A stretch of 64,000 bases of DNA from Cladorhizidae sp. MBARI D1340-BT2 (taxonomy: Eukaryota > Porifera > Demospongiae > Poecilosclerida > Cladorhizidae): the NCBI GenBank assembly GCA_028752905.1, contig JAQNBH010000002.1, forward strand, positions 36,672,075-36,736,074, written 5' to 3'. Positions 22,386-35,338 of this stretch are shown piece by piece. The stretch's first letter is position 1; every line of letters starts with the position of its first letter. Made by a program: the position numbers and the translations under genes. The notes beneath the pieces were generated by a model. The model had not been told where the DNA came from, did not search any database, and saw only the letters and a program-made list of their open reading frames with translations.

Positions 22386-25300
22386 AATAGAAATCAGCTA
22401 TATCATATATATTTCTAGGCCTAACCTTATTTAGTCAAATCCATGCCCAAGGTAATAGAAAGTCGGCTAGACATTATATATTTTGAGGCCTAACTACATT
22501 TAGTATATTCCATCCCCAAGGCAATAGAAGTAGGCTACACTCTATATATTTGTAGGCCTAACTCTATTTAATTGCCAAGGCAATAGAAGTCACCTACACA
22601 ATATATATTCAACAGTCCTAACATTATTTAGTGATGTCAAACCCATGGCAACAGAATTCAGTTATAGAGTACATATATATATATTTGTAGACCTCACTTT
22701 ATCCCCCAAGCAACAAAAGTGAGCTACACGGAGTGTATATAGCTAGGCCTAAATTTATTTAGTAAAATCCATCCTCAAGGCAATAAATGTCAGCTTACAG
22801 AGTATATATTCCTAGTCCTAACTTTATTTCGTGAAGTAAAACCCAAGGCAGCTAAACAATATATATTTCTAGGCCTAACTTTATTTAGTAAAATCAATCT
22901 CTAAAGAAGTCCGCTACACAGTAGTCCTCACTTTATTCAGTAAAGTCAAACCCAAGGCGACAGAAGTTAGCTACTCTATAAAGATATTAATTTATTTAGT
23001 GAAGTCAACCCCAAGGCAACAGAAGTCAGATAGACAGTATTTATTTCTAGACCTAACTTAATTTAACAAAATCAACCCCAAAGGCAACAGAAGTAAGCTA
23101 CACTGCTAATATTTATTGGCCTAACATACTTAGTAAAATGAATCCCCAAGGCAATAGAAAACGAGCTACACATTATATATTTCGAGGCCTAATTATATTT
23201 ACCATCCCCGAGGCAATAGAAGTAGGTTACACACAAGTAAAATCCAGCAATAGAAGTCATCTACACAATATTATATTCAATATTTAGTGAAGTCAACTGC
23301 ATGGCAACAGAAGTCAGCTACACTGTATATATATATATATCTAGGCCTAACTCTAGTTAGAAAAATCCACCCCCAAGGCAATAGAAGTCAGCCGTACAAT
23401 ATATAAAGTCCAAACCTATTTAGAGAAGTCAACTCCAAGGCAATAGAAGTCAGCTAAACACTATAATATATTTCTATGCCAACTATATTTAATCTCCTAG
23501 GCAAAAAAAGTCAGCTACACAATATACATTTCAAAATATACATTTCAAGGCCTAACTATATTTAATCTATATTTAATGAAGTCACCACCAAATGAAGAGA
23601 TGTAAAAAATGTGTAATATTTATATGCTTAGTAAAATACATCCAAAAGGCATTAGATTTCAGCAACAGCATATAGCTATATTTCTAGGCCTAACTTTATT
23701 TAGTAAAATCCAACTGCAAGGCAATAGAAATCAGTTAAATAGTATTAGTCTTAAATTAAGTTAAGCCCAGGCAACAGACGTTACCAATATAATATATATT
23801 TATAGTTAAATTAGTAGAGTCCAACCCTAGACAACAGAATTTAGTAACACTATATTCCAATCCAAAAATTGTTAAAAAATTCACACCAAATAAAAATTAG
23901 TAATGTCCACCACAATGCAAAGAAGTTAGTTAGGTACTATATATTCCAAGTCCTTAGTATATATATATATCCGGGCATAACTCTATTTAATAAAATCAAT
24001 CCCACAGGCAATAGAAGTCAGCTACAGATTTAGTAAAATCCACCACAAGGCAAAAGTATTTGGTCCGATATATATACCTTTATTTAGTAAAATCCATCTC
24101 CAAGGCAATAGAAGTCAGTATAATTATGTTAACTTGTAGTAAAATCCACACCAAGGTAACAGAAGTTAGCTATATAGAAAGTCCTAACTTGATTGATTTA
24201 ATTCAACCACAAGGCAACAGAAGTAACTACATTTCTATATAGGCCTAACTTTATTTATCTACCTATCACCAAGGCAATAGAAGTCAGCCACACAGTATAT
24301 ATTCCCAGTCCTAACTTTATTTAGTAAACCGAACCCCAAGGCAACAGTAGTCAACTATGTATTAAAATCCATTCCCAAAACAATAGAAATCAGCTACAGA
24401 GTATATATTTCTAAGCATAACTTTATCTCCTCCTACTCCATATTTTATTCACCTCAAGTAAACATAAATTGATGTTGACTTCACTAAATAAAATTTATTT
24501 ATTGCTAGTCCTAATATTTAGTAATGTTGAACCCAAGGCAATAGAAGTTAGTTACTCAGTATAGTTCTAGACTTTAATTTATTTAGTGAAGTCCAGACAA
24601 AACCAACAGAAATCAGCTCTACAATATATATTTCTCGGCCTAACCATAGTTACTAAAATCCATCGCCAAGGCAATATATAGAACTCGGCTACAAAGTAGT
24701 ATATATTTCTAGGCCTAAATATATATAGTAAATCCATCGCAAAGGGAATAAAAATAAGCTACAATGTATAGATTGCTAATCTAACTATATTTAGTAAAGT
24801 CAATCTCAAGGCAACAGAGTCAGCTATAGAGTATATATTTCTAGTAATAGTAAAGTCCAACCCTTGGGAACAGTAGTTAGGTAGAATTATATTCTGAGTT
24901 CGAACGTTATTTAGTAAAGTCTACTCCAAGGCAACAGAAGTTAGCTATACAATATATATTTCTATTCCTAACTATATTTAGTAAAGTCCACCCCTAGGCA
25001 ACAGAAATTAGGCAAACACTATATATTACTGTAATTAATTTTATTGAATCCTCCCCAAGCAAACATAAATTAGTGTATATTCCTAGGCATAACTTCAATC
25101 CATCACCAAGGCAATATAAGTCAGCTACACTGTTAATAATTATTGGACTAACATACTTAGTAAAATGAATCCCCAAGGCAATAGAAAGTTAGCTACACAT
25201 TATATATTTCGAAGCCTAACTACATTTATTAAAATCCTCCCCAAGGCAATAGAAGTAGGCTACAGAGTATGTATTTGTACTAACTCTATTTAGAAAAATC

Positions 25301-28009
25301 AATTGCCTAGGCAATGATTCAGCTGTACAATATATATATATTTAATAGTTCTAACTTTATTTAGGTATGTCAACCCCATGGTAGCTATACAGTATATATT
25401 TCTAGGCCTATCTTTATTTATTAAATATCATTCTACAAGGCAGTCGAAGTAAGCTACAAGGTAGATATTCCTAGACTTAATTATGTCAATCCCAAGGTAT
25501 ATAACAGAAGTTAACTTTAGAGTATATATTTCTAGTCTTAAATTTATTTAGTCAATTCAACCACAACATATATAGAAATCAGCTACACAGTATATATTTC
25601 TAGTCCTAACTATATTTAGTAATGTCGAACCCAAGGCAATAGATTTAGTAAAATCCGGCGTATAGATTCCTAATGCTAACTATATTTAGTTAAGTTAATC
25701 CCAAGGCAACACAAATGGCTATACACTATACATTTCTAGCTTTAGTAAAGTCCAACCTTGGGCAACAGTAGTTAGGTAGCAGTATATTCTGAGTACGAAC
25801 GTTATTCCAATACAAGTTATATTCCTAGTCCTAACTTTATTTGGTGATGTCAGCTTCCAAGCAAATGAGGTCAGCTATAAAGTATGTATATCTGGGCCTA
25901 ACTATATATAATTCCCAAGGCAATAGAAGTCAGCTACAAAATATATATTCCAAAATCCATCTCCAAGGCAACAGAAGTCAGCTACACAGTACATATTTCT
26001 AGGCCAAACTTTATTTATTCCTACTCCGAACTTACTTAGAAAATTCACCTGAAGTAAACATAAGTTAGCTACATGGTATATATTCCTGGTCCTAAACATA
26101 ATTAGCAATGTTGAACTCAAAGCAATAGAAGTCAGCCACACACTATATAGTTATAGATTTAATGAAGTCAAGCCAAAAGCAACAGAAATCAGCTTTACAG
26201 TATATATTTCTCGGCCTAACTCTATTTAGTAAAATCCATCGCCAAGGCAATAGAACTTAGCTACAAAGTATGTATTTCTAGGCCTAAATATATATAGTAA
26301 ATCCATCATAAAGGCAATAGAAATAACTTATAGAGTATAGATTCCTAGTCTAACTATATTTAGTGAAGTCAATCTGAAGGCAGCTATAGAGTATATAGTT
26401 CTATATAGTCCTAGTAAAGTCCAACCCTGGGCAACAGTAGTTAGGGAGCTTTATATTCTGAGTTTGAACTTTATTTAGTAATGTCGGCAATAGAAGTTAA
26501 TTGCATAATTAATCCAAGTTTATTTAGTGAAGTCAAGCCCCAGGCAAATGATATAGTATATATATATGGGCGTAACTTTATTTAGTAAAATCCATCCCTA
26601 AGGCAATAGAAACAGTATATATTCTTAGTCCTGAATTTAGTCAATCCCCAGGCTACAGAAGTTAGCTATACAATATATATTTATAGTCCAAACTCTATTT
26701 AGTAAAGTCCGACCCTAGGCAATGGAAGTTAGGTAAATGGTGTATTACTACTACGAACTTTATTTAAAAACTTCACCTCAAGCAAACATAAGTTAGCCAC
26801 ATGGTATATACATATTCCTAGACCTAATGTTGAACTCAAGGCAATAGAAGTTAGTTACACTGTATATATTTCTAGACATTAAGCCTAGTCTCAGACAACT
26901 GAAGTCATATAATTCTAGGATTAATTTTATTTGTTTAAATTCATCTCCAAGGAAATAGAAGTCAGTTAAACAGTATATATTCGTAGACTTAACTTAAAAG
27001 TAAAGTCAATCCCAAGGCAACAGAAGTTAGCTTTACAGTATATATTTCTGCTCTTGAATTTACCTAATGAATTCAAGCCCAAGGCAATAGAAATTGGCTA
27101 CACAATATATATATAGGCCTAAATATATTTAGTGCGGCCCCCATCGCAAAGGTAATAGAAGTTAGCAACTGAGTATATATTTCTAGGCTTAATTTTATTT
27201 ATTAAAATGCATTCCCTAGGGAATAGAAGTCAGCTACATAGTATATATTTCTAGTTACTATATGTAGTAAAGTCCAACCCAGCCAAAAGTAGTTAGGTAG
27301 CAGTATATTCCTAGTTCGAACTAATGTCCAGCCCAAGGCAATAGTAGTTAGTTACATACTGTATATTCCTAGTTCTAACTTTATTTAGTGAAGTCAACCC
27401 CAAAGCAAAGGAAGTCAGCTATATAGTATATATATCGTAAAATCCATACCACAGGCAATGGAAGTCAGCTACAGAATAAACTCTATTTAGTAAAATGCAA
27501 CCCTAGGCAACAGAAGTTAGCTACAGTGTATATAGTATATATTCCTAGTCCTAACTATTAAAGTCCACCCCTAGGAAACAGAAATTAGGCAAAACTATAT
27601 TCCTTGAAATAACTTTATTGTATATATATATCCTCCCCAAGCAAACATAATTTAGTGTATATTCCTAGGCCTAACTTTAATCACCAAGGCAATAGAAGTG
27701 AGCTACACAGTAGATATTTCTAGGCCTCTACATAATATATATTGCCCATGTCCTAACTTTATTTATTAAAATCAGTCCCCAAGGCAATAGAAGTCAGCTA
27801 CATAGTATATATTTCAAGGCCACTCCAAGGCAACAGAGGTCAGCTACATGGTATATATTCCTAGTCCTGACTTTATTTATTTAATAACCCCCAAGCCAAC
27901 AGAACTCTGCTCTATATATAAAATCCATCTTGGTCTAACTATATTTAGTATAATCCACCTCCAAGGCAGCTATATAATATATATCTAAGACTAATACACA
28001 CATTCCCAA
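22386..28009. repeat. Diverged ancestral satellite domain (about 60-70 bp units)
   Basis: Repeated but heavily mutated units follow the order CTAACTTTATTTAGTAAA, ATCCATCCCCAAGGCAATAG, AAGTCAGCTACACAG and TATATATTTCTAGGC. They align in part with the 58-bp family (CTAACTATATTTA, CTCAAGGCA, GTCAGCTAC, TAGTATTAGG). The homogeneous family therefore looks like a shorter derivative lacking about 10 bp between TTTA and CAAGG. Frames here (60-80 codons) are chance. Confidence 0.9.
22398..24400. repeat. Segmental duplication copy A (2.0 kb)
   Basis: From CATATATATTTCTAGGCCTA onward this stretch matches 28,577-31,072 almost base for base in the same orientation, ending near GAAATCAGCTACAGAGT. Compared with copy B it has a single copy of a 59-bp block that is four-fold in B and lacks about 370 bp present in B near 29,540-29,890. 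Confidence 0.85.
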
Positions 28010-28572
28010 GGCAATATGAGTCAGCTACCTAGTATTAGGTCTAAGTCTAACTATATTTAATTCTCAAGGCATTATAAGTCAGCTACCTAGTATTAGGTCT
28101 AAGTCTAACTATATTTAATTCTCAAGGCATTATGAGTCAGCTACCTAGTATTAGGTCTAAGTCTAACTATATTTAATTCTCAAGGCATTATGAGTCTCAG
28201 CTACCTAGTATTAGGTCTAAGTCTAACTATATTTAATTCTCAAGGCATTATGAGTCAGCTACCTAGTATTAGGTCTAAGTCTAACTATATTTAATTCTCA
28301 AGGCATTATGAGTCGGATACCTAGTATTAGGTCTAAGTCTAACTATATTTAATTCTCAAGGCATTATGAGTCAGCTACCTAGTATTAGGTCTAAGTCTAA
28401 CTATATTTAATTCTCAAGGCATTATGAGTCAGCTACCTAGTATTAGGTCTAAGTCTAACTATATTTAATTCTCAAGGCATTATGAGTCAGCTACCTAGTA
28501 TTAGGTCTAAGTCTAACTATATTTAATTCTCAAGGCATTATGAGTCTCAGCTACCTAGTATTAGGTCTAAGT
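28010..28572. repeat. Second homogeneous 57/58-bp block, about 10 copies
   Basis: Ten near-identical units of the 15.2-22.4 kb family, including the GAGTCTCAGCTACC variant also seen near 22,045. It joins diverged satellite on both sides. At its right edge (about 28,572) it runs into copy B at the same point where the large block runs into copy A. Confidence 0.95.
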
Positions 28573-28576
28573 CTTA

Positions 28577-31072
28577 TCATATATATTTCTAGGCCTAACC
28601 TTATTTAGTCAAATCCATGCCCAAGGTAATAGAAAGTCGGCTAGACATTATATATTTTGAGGCCTAACTACATTTAGTAAATTCCATCCCCAAGGCAATA
28701 GAAGTAGGCTACACTGTATATATTTGTAGGCCTAACTCTATTTAATTGCCAAGGCAATAGAAGTAGGCTACACTGTATATATTTGTAGGCCTAACTCTAT
28801 TTAATTGCCAAGGCAATAGAAGTAGGCTACACTGTATATATTTGTAGGCCTAACTCTATTTAATTGCCAAGGCAATAGAAGTAGGCTACACTGTATATAT
28901 TTGTAGGCCTAACTCTATTTAATTGCCAAGGCAATAGAAGTCCCTACACAATATACATTCAACAGTCCTAACATTATTTAGTGATGTCAAACCCATGGCA
29001 ACAGAATTCAGTTATAGAGTACATATATATATATTTGTAGACCTCACTTTATCCCCCAAGCAACAAAAGTGAGCTACACGGAGTGTATATAGCTAGGCCT
29101 AAATTTATTTAGTAAAATCCATCCTCAAGGCAATAAATGTCAGCTTACAGAGTATATATTCCTAGTCCTAACTTTATTTCGTGAAGTAAAACCCAAGACA
29201 GCTAAACAATATATATTTCTAGGCCTAACTTTATTTAGTAAAATCCATCTCTAAAGAAGTCCGCTACACAGTAGTCCTCACTTTATTCAGTAAAGTCAAA
29301 CCCAAGGCGACAGAAGTTAGCTACTCTATAAAGATATTAATTTATTTAGTGAAGTCAACCCCAACGCAACAGAAGTCAGATAGACAGTATTTATTTCTAG
29401 ACCTAACTTAATTTAACAAAATCAACCCCAAAGGCAACAGAAGTAAGCTACACTGTTAATATTTATTGGCCTAACATACTTAGTAAAATGAATCCCCAAG
29501 GCAATAGAAAACGAGCTACACATTATATATTTCGAGGTCTAACTACATTTAGTAAAATCCTCCCCAAGGCAATAGAAGTAGGCTACAGAGTATATATTTG
29601 TTGGCCTAACTCTATTTAGAAAAATCAATTGCCAACGCAATGATTCAGCTGTACAATATATATTCAATAGTCCTAACTTTATTTAGTGAAGCCAACTCCA
29701 AGGCAACAGAAGTTAGCTATACAGTATATACTAGTCCTAACTATATTTAGTAGAGTCCACCCTAAGTAAACATATATTCCTATTCATAACTTTATTTAAT
29801 AATGTTGACACCAAGGCAACAGAATAATCAACATATTAAATATTCCTAGTCCAACATTATGTATTAATTCAACTACAAGACAAGAGAAGTCGGCTACACA
29901 TTATATATTTCGAGGCCTAATTATATTTACCATCCCCGAGGCAATAGAAGTAGGTTACACACAAGTAAAATCCAGCAATAGAAGTCATCTACACAATATT
30001 ATATTCAATATTTAGTGAAGTCAACTGCATGGCAACAGAAGTCAGCTACACTGTATATATACAGTATATATATATCTAGGCCTAACTCTAGTTAGAAAAA
30101 TCCACGCCCAAGGCAATAGAAGTCAGCTGTACAATATATAATATTTCTATGCCAACTATATTTAATCTCCTAGGCAAAAAAAGTCAGCTACACAATATAC
30201 ATTTCAAAATATACATTTCAAGGCCTAACTATATTTAATCTATATTTAATGAAGTCACCACCAAATGAAGAGATGTAAAAAATGTGTAATATTTATACGC
30301 TTAGTAAAATACATCCAAAAGGCATTAGATTTCAGCAACAGCATATAGCTATATTTCTAGGCCTAACTTTATTTAGTAAAATCCAACTGCAAGGCAATAG
30401 AAATCAGTTAAATAGTATTAGTCTTAAATTAAGTTAAGCCCAGGCAACAGACGTTACCAATATAATATATATTTATAGTTAAATTAGTAGAGTCCAACCC
30501 TAGACAACAGAATTTAGTAACACTATATTCCAATCCAAAAATTGTTAAAAAATTCACACCAAATAAAAATTAGTAATGTCCACCACAATGCAAAGAAGTT
30601 AGTTAGGTACTATATATTCCAAGTCCTTAGTATATATATATATCCGGGCTTAACTCTATTTAATAAAATCAATCCCACAGGCAATAGAAGTCAGCTACAG
30701 ATTTAGTAAAATCCACCACAAGGCAAAAGTATTTGGACCGATATACCTTTATTTAGTAAAATCCATCTCCAAGGCAATAGAAGTCAGTATAATTATGTTA
30801 ACTTGTAGTAAAATCCACACCAAGGTAACAGAAGTTAGCTATATAGAAAGTCCTAACTTGATTGATTTAATTCAACCACAAGGCAACAGAAGTAACTACA
30901 TTTCTATATAGGCCTAACTTTATTTATCTACCTATCACCAAGGCAATAGAGGTCAGCCACACAGTATATATTCCCAGTCCTAACTTTATTTAGTAAACCG
31001 AACCCCAAGGCAACAGTAGTCAACTATGTATTAAAATCCATTCCCAAAACAATAGAAATCAGCTACAGAGTT
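28577..31072. repeat. Segmental duplication copy B (2.5 kb)
   Basis: Direct copy of 22,398-24,400 with scattered single-base differences. It also carries the 59-bp amplification at 28,704-28,939 and about 370 extra bases at 29,540-29,890. Part of that extra segment matches 25,195-25,345 in the diverged array, so the loss was probably in copy A. Confidence 0.85.
28704..28939. repeat. Local 59-bp tandem quadruplication
   Basis: Four exact or near-exact copies starting GTAGGCTACACTGTATATAT at 28,704, 28,763, 28,822 and 28,881, against one in copy A (about 22,528). A recent expansion of one unit. Confidence 0.9.
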
Positions 31073-32160
31073 TACATTAATAAATTAACTTTATTTAGTA
31101 AAATCAATCCACTTGGCAATATGTCAACTACGGAGTATATAGCTATTCCTTGTCCTAACTTTATTTAGTAAACTCAACCCCATGGCAAAAGAAATTAGAT
31201 AAATTTATTGACCTAACCATATTTAGTGTAGTCTAATCCTAGCCAACAGAAGTTAGGTAAACTGTATATTCCTTTAATAAATTCACTATATGGTATACAT
31301 TTCTAGCCCAAACATTATTTAGTAAAGTCAATTCCAAGGCAATAGAAGTCAGCTACAGAGTATATATTTCTAGGTCAAACTATATTTAGTAAAGTCCACC
31401 CCCAGGCAACAGAAGTTAAGCTACATACAGAGTACATGTATATATTATATCTAGGCAATACTTTATTTAGTAAAATCCATCCCCAAGGCAATAGAAGTCA
31501 GCTACAGAATATTTCTAGTCCTAACTATATTTAGTAAAGTCCACCCCCAGGCAACAGAAGTTAAGCTACATACACAGTATATATTTCTAGGCAATACTTT
31601 ATTTAGTAAAATCCATCCCCAAGGCAATAGAAGTCAGCTACAGAGTATAATTATATTGTTAGTCCTGACTTTATTCAACCCCAACATAAGAGAAGGCAGC
31701 TATACAAATATATTCCTACCCCTAACCTTATTCTAAAGTCCACCCCTAGGCAACAGAAGTTATGTAAATAGCATATTGCTATAGTCCTAACTTTATTTAG
31801 TAAATCCTCCCCAAGTAAACATAAGTTAGCTATATACATGCTATATATTCCTGCATAAATGTATTTAGTGAAGTCCACCCCAGAGCAACAGAAGTCAGCT
31901 AAGCAGTAGATATTTCTAGTCGCCATCCTCTACCTGGTAGTCCTAACTTTATTTAGCGTTCCCAAGACAACAGATATCAGCTACACAGGTTATATTGCTA
32001 GGCCTAACTTTATCCATCCCCTAGGCAAAGTTGGCTATCTTCTTTAGTTAATGAAGTCAACCCCTTTGCCACAGTATATATATTAGGCCAAACTATATTT
32101 AGTAAAATCATCCCCATGGCAGCTACAAAGTATATATTTCTAAGCCTAATTATATTCTAT

Positions 32161-32419
32161 CCCAAAACAAAAAAGGGTTTAGAGCTTGAGCAATGCATCT
32201 TCCACTACAATGATGAACACAATATATTTTTAGGTTTTCAGAGACCTCCATAGTGATAAACCATTGATCAAAACCATTGATCAAAACAACATTTTAGAGT
32301 TTTATATCTCGAGACGTCTTCCTCTCATAACGATGAAACAGAGGTTTTTTTGGCACGAGACATCTTTCACCAGATAATAAAGTAACATTTGGCACACATT
32401 TAAAATAAAAGGTGAAAAT
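32161..32419. other. AT-rich flank of the LTR element
   Basis: No satellite units and no gene. Contains a short direct duplication (ACCATTGATCAAAAC at about 32,261-32,290). Confidence 0.5.
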
Positions 32420-32424
32420 ATTTT
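32420..32424. repeat. Target-site duplication, left (ATTTT)
   Basis: ATTTT directly before the left LTR is matched by ATTTT at 38,031-38,035 directly after the right LTR. Five bases is the usual duplication size for Ty3/Gypsy integrases. Confidence 0.8.
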
Positions 32425-32618
32425 TAGTTAAGTGCAATGCACCATCTCGATGTCAGATCAAAGAGGATTGAATATAGTTATTATCTGCATGAGATGTGTG
32501 CATCAATTGAGTGTATGTCATGGGGCATGCGCGAGGTAAGGGGTCATCAATCGGATGAAGGGCCGTACATAGTGATATGCTATACAGGTATGGGCTAGGT
32601 AAGAGTGAGTATTGTCTA
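32425..32618 (-). repeat. 3' LTR (194 bp)
   Basis: Starts TAG and ends CTA on the plus strand (a 3-bp inverted end), not the common TG...CA. About 98% identical to the other LTR. Contains the TGTGTGCATCAATT segment (plus strand) that is complementary to the primer-binding region. Confidence 0.93.
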
Positions 32619-32629
32619 TCTCCCCCCAA
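32619..32629 (-). other. Polypurine tract
   Basis: On the minus strand TTGGGGGGAGA abuts the 3' LTR without a gap. In LTR elements this RNase H-resistant purine run primes plus-strand DNA synthesis. Position and composition fit exactly. Confidence 0.88.
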
Positions 32630-32651
32630 GTCCTACGTCAGGGGGACTGTG

Positions 32652-35338
32652 TTAGGTTGACCGTTGTCCGTAGCGTATGATCGGCTTAGGCTCTCTCTTG
32701 TTGCGTCTGGGTCCAGGAGCAGGAGTAGGGGTTGTGGGGAAGGAGAGGTTCGGGATCTTCGCCAGGTTCTTCAGGTTGGTTTGGATTGGGCTATGGGGGG
32801 GTGTCGGGGTACCGGCAACGGAGGCGTAAGGACCAGCAGCTCTCACAACACCCGCTGGTGGCTGCCAGCTTGGAGTTGGTGCTGGGGGTCCCATCGGTGT
32901 CGTTGCGCTCATCGGAGGACGCATCGGTGTCGCAGAGCTCATCGGAGACAGGGGGTGGATCTGGGGTGGGATAGGGGTATGGGGTAAAATGGATGGAGCT
33001 GGTGTTGGTGGCAGTGGCTGTTGTGAAGGGAGGAGGTGGTCCGGCAGTCGCCGTTTGAGCGGGTCGTCTGGTGTCGTCGGAGTGGTGACCTGTTTACGTA
33101 GGAAGCGACGGTTGCGCATTGTCAGTCTGCCGTTGCCGTCCATTCTCACTTGGTACTGGTGGTACTGGAGCACCTCGACGATCACTCCTGTTTTGTCCCA
33201 CTTTGTTGGGTGACGGCCTGTTTGGTTCTGTACAAAAACCTTGTCACCACAACGAAGGGGGGAGAGGCCGCCGGAGTGCTCGTCCCATCTTGCTCGGCCG
33301 AGAGATTGGCAGTGGGCTAGTGCCTTGTCTCTGATTTGCAGGCGCGAGTCCATGTTCCTTGGCTGTCGCAGCCTTGCTGGGATTACGGGGAGCAGGTCCC
33401 TGATGGGTCGGCCGTAAAGGCATATGGCCGGCGACATCCTCGTATCAGGGCTGGGGCAGTTTCTGTAGAGGAGTAAAGCTTTAAAGAAGGCCGATTGGAG
33501 GGAGCCCCCAGGGCCGGTGTTGCCCGATATAAGGCGCTTCATGGTCATCACAGCGGTCTCCGCTCGGTTGTTAGCGTGTGGGTGGTACGCTGAGGATACC
33601 CTATGGTGAACACCCCAGGTGGATAGGAGCTCTCTTGTGGAGTGTGCGGCAAACTCTGGCCCGCCATCCGACGTCAGGGTGTCGGGTATGCCATAAGTTG
33701 CAAAAGTGTCCCTGAGTATGGTGGCAAGGCCTGTGGCCCCGTTGGTGGCCGGGGCGACGATGGACCAGCCAGAGTACCGGTCGACCAGCACCAGGTATGC
33801 GGATCCCTCGTGGTGGAAGAAATCCGCACAGAGGTGCTGGAAGGGGTACTCTGGTTCCTCCGGTGTGGTCGAGGGCATCGCTGGCTGGGATGGGGCGTTG
33901 GCGTTGCATGTGGGACAGCTGTTTCTTGTAGCTGATATATCAGTGGTTAGGCCTGGCCAGTACAGTGATGAGGTTGCCCGAGCTGTCATCCCGCTGGTGC
34001 CCTGGTGCGCCGCATGGAGGGCTGCAAGGCATGTTGGTTGTAGGGCGGCAGGAATGATGACACGTTCTCCGTAACAGATGACACCGTCGATGATGGAGAG
34101 GTTGTCTATGATTGGGTAGTATGCCCGGATGGCAGCTGGTAACATGTGCCGGGATTCTGGGGGTCCTTCCTCAACATAGTACATGAGGTCCTGCATTATC
34201 GAGTCGGCCGTAGTGGCGATTTGGAGCTGCTCCCAGCTCACAGGGATTGTTGTGATGGCTGAGCAGATTGCGTGGTGTAGGCCGTCGTCCTCGATGGGCT
34301 GAGGGGAGGCGCAGTGGATTACCTCGTTGGCTGAGTCCTGGCTTCCTGGGCAGGCAGGGCTGGGTGCTGGGATGTCATCTGGGAGGTGGAGTCGTGGTGG
34401 TGTTCGGGTCCCGGATGGGTGGCGTGAGAGGGCATCGCTGGTGTGATTCCTTACGCCAGGGATGTACACCATCCGGAACCTGTACCGGAGCGTCTTCTCC
34501 TTGATATTGCGGAGGAGTGGGTTTGGTATTTCCTCGAGGCAGCGATCACCGAATAGCTTCAGCAGTGGCTTGTGGTCCACTGCTACAACGAGGTCGCTGC
34601 ACCCGAGGACGAAGTGGCGGGCCTTGTCCAAGGCATCGGCTACCGCCAGGGCTTCTCCCTCCACAGGGGCATATCGTGACTCAGCAGCATGGGTGAAGCG
34701 CGAGCCCACCAGGGTGACGCGCCAACCATCCCGGCAACAGAACAAGTCACGGGACGGGCACTGGCAGTGTTTCTGGAACAGCCAGAACCCGATCCCGTCC
34801 TTGCTCCAGTCGGTCGCCAGGCAGGTTGGGCGGTCCTTGTCAAAGATTTCGACACCGACCCTGATGTGCTCGCAGATGTGATGTTTTGAGGTTGCAAAGG
34901 CTTCCGCCAGCTCGCTGGTCCATTCGAAGGGTGTAGATGGTTTCAGGAGAGCCCGGAATGGGAGCATTGAAGTAGTCATTGCAAAGGTGTAAGAAACCTG
35001 GTTCACAAGGCCAAACCAGGCACGTACGTCGGTGATGTTTACTGGGGTTGGAAAGTCAGTGATCAATTGGAGGTATTTGTCAGTGGGTCGTACCTCGGTT
35101 GGTGTGACGGTGAATCCGGCGAACTCGACAGTGTCCTTGGCAAATCGGAATTTGCGTGGGTTTAGGGTGATGCCATTCACGGCACAGATGTGGAGCCACT
35201 CAGTCGCCTGATGGAATGCTCCCGTGATGTCGTCCGACCAGAGCAGTGCATCGTCGATGCACTTGGTCTTGGACGCCACGTTGGCGACGAGGGCATCGTA
35301 CCTGGCCGTGTAGGCATCACCCGAGGCGATGTAGCCTT
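32652..35338 (-). pseudogene. pol: Pol, second part: RT palm end, RNase H, integrase
   Basis: This frame continues the polyprotein after the frameshift at the C7 run (35,339-35,345). The first methionine an ORF caller would use (35,279) is really GTG inside RT, so no separate start is implied. In order: RT active-site motif CIDDALL (variant of YxDD), then RNase H with ATDWS, EGEALAV, VDHKPL and DALSR. Integrase follows, with an HHCC finger (H-X3-H, then CPTC) and the catalytic triad seen as CADFF, SDGGPEF and NNRAET. A C-terminal module (GDKVFVQN through GVIVEV and YQVRMDG) looks like the usual DNA-binding end, followed by a proline-rich tail. Stop TAA at 32,652-32,654, 22 bp from the polypurine tract. 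All catalytic residues I can see are present, so the lesion is confined to the junction with the upstream frame. Confidence 0.9.

Larger units (their letters stand above)
28573..32160. repeat. Diverged ancestral satellite domain, right part
   Basis: Continues the degenerate units of 22.4-28.0 kb. Includes segmental duplication copy B up to about 31,072. After that come independent units, two of which (about 31,375-31,440 and 31,520-31,570) share TAGTAAAGTCCACCCCCAGG and AGAAGTTAAGCTACATACA. Confidence 0.9.

Noticed and set aside
24060..31926. 60-83-codon ORFs in the diverged satellite
   Set aside because: They contain satellite-derived peptide repeats (CLLG, YCVADFCCLG) in varying frames.
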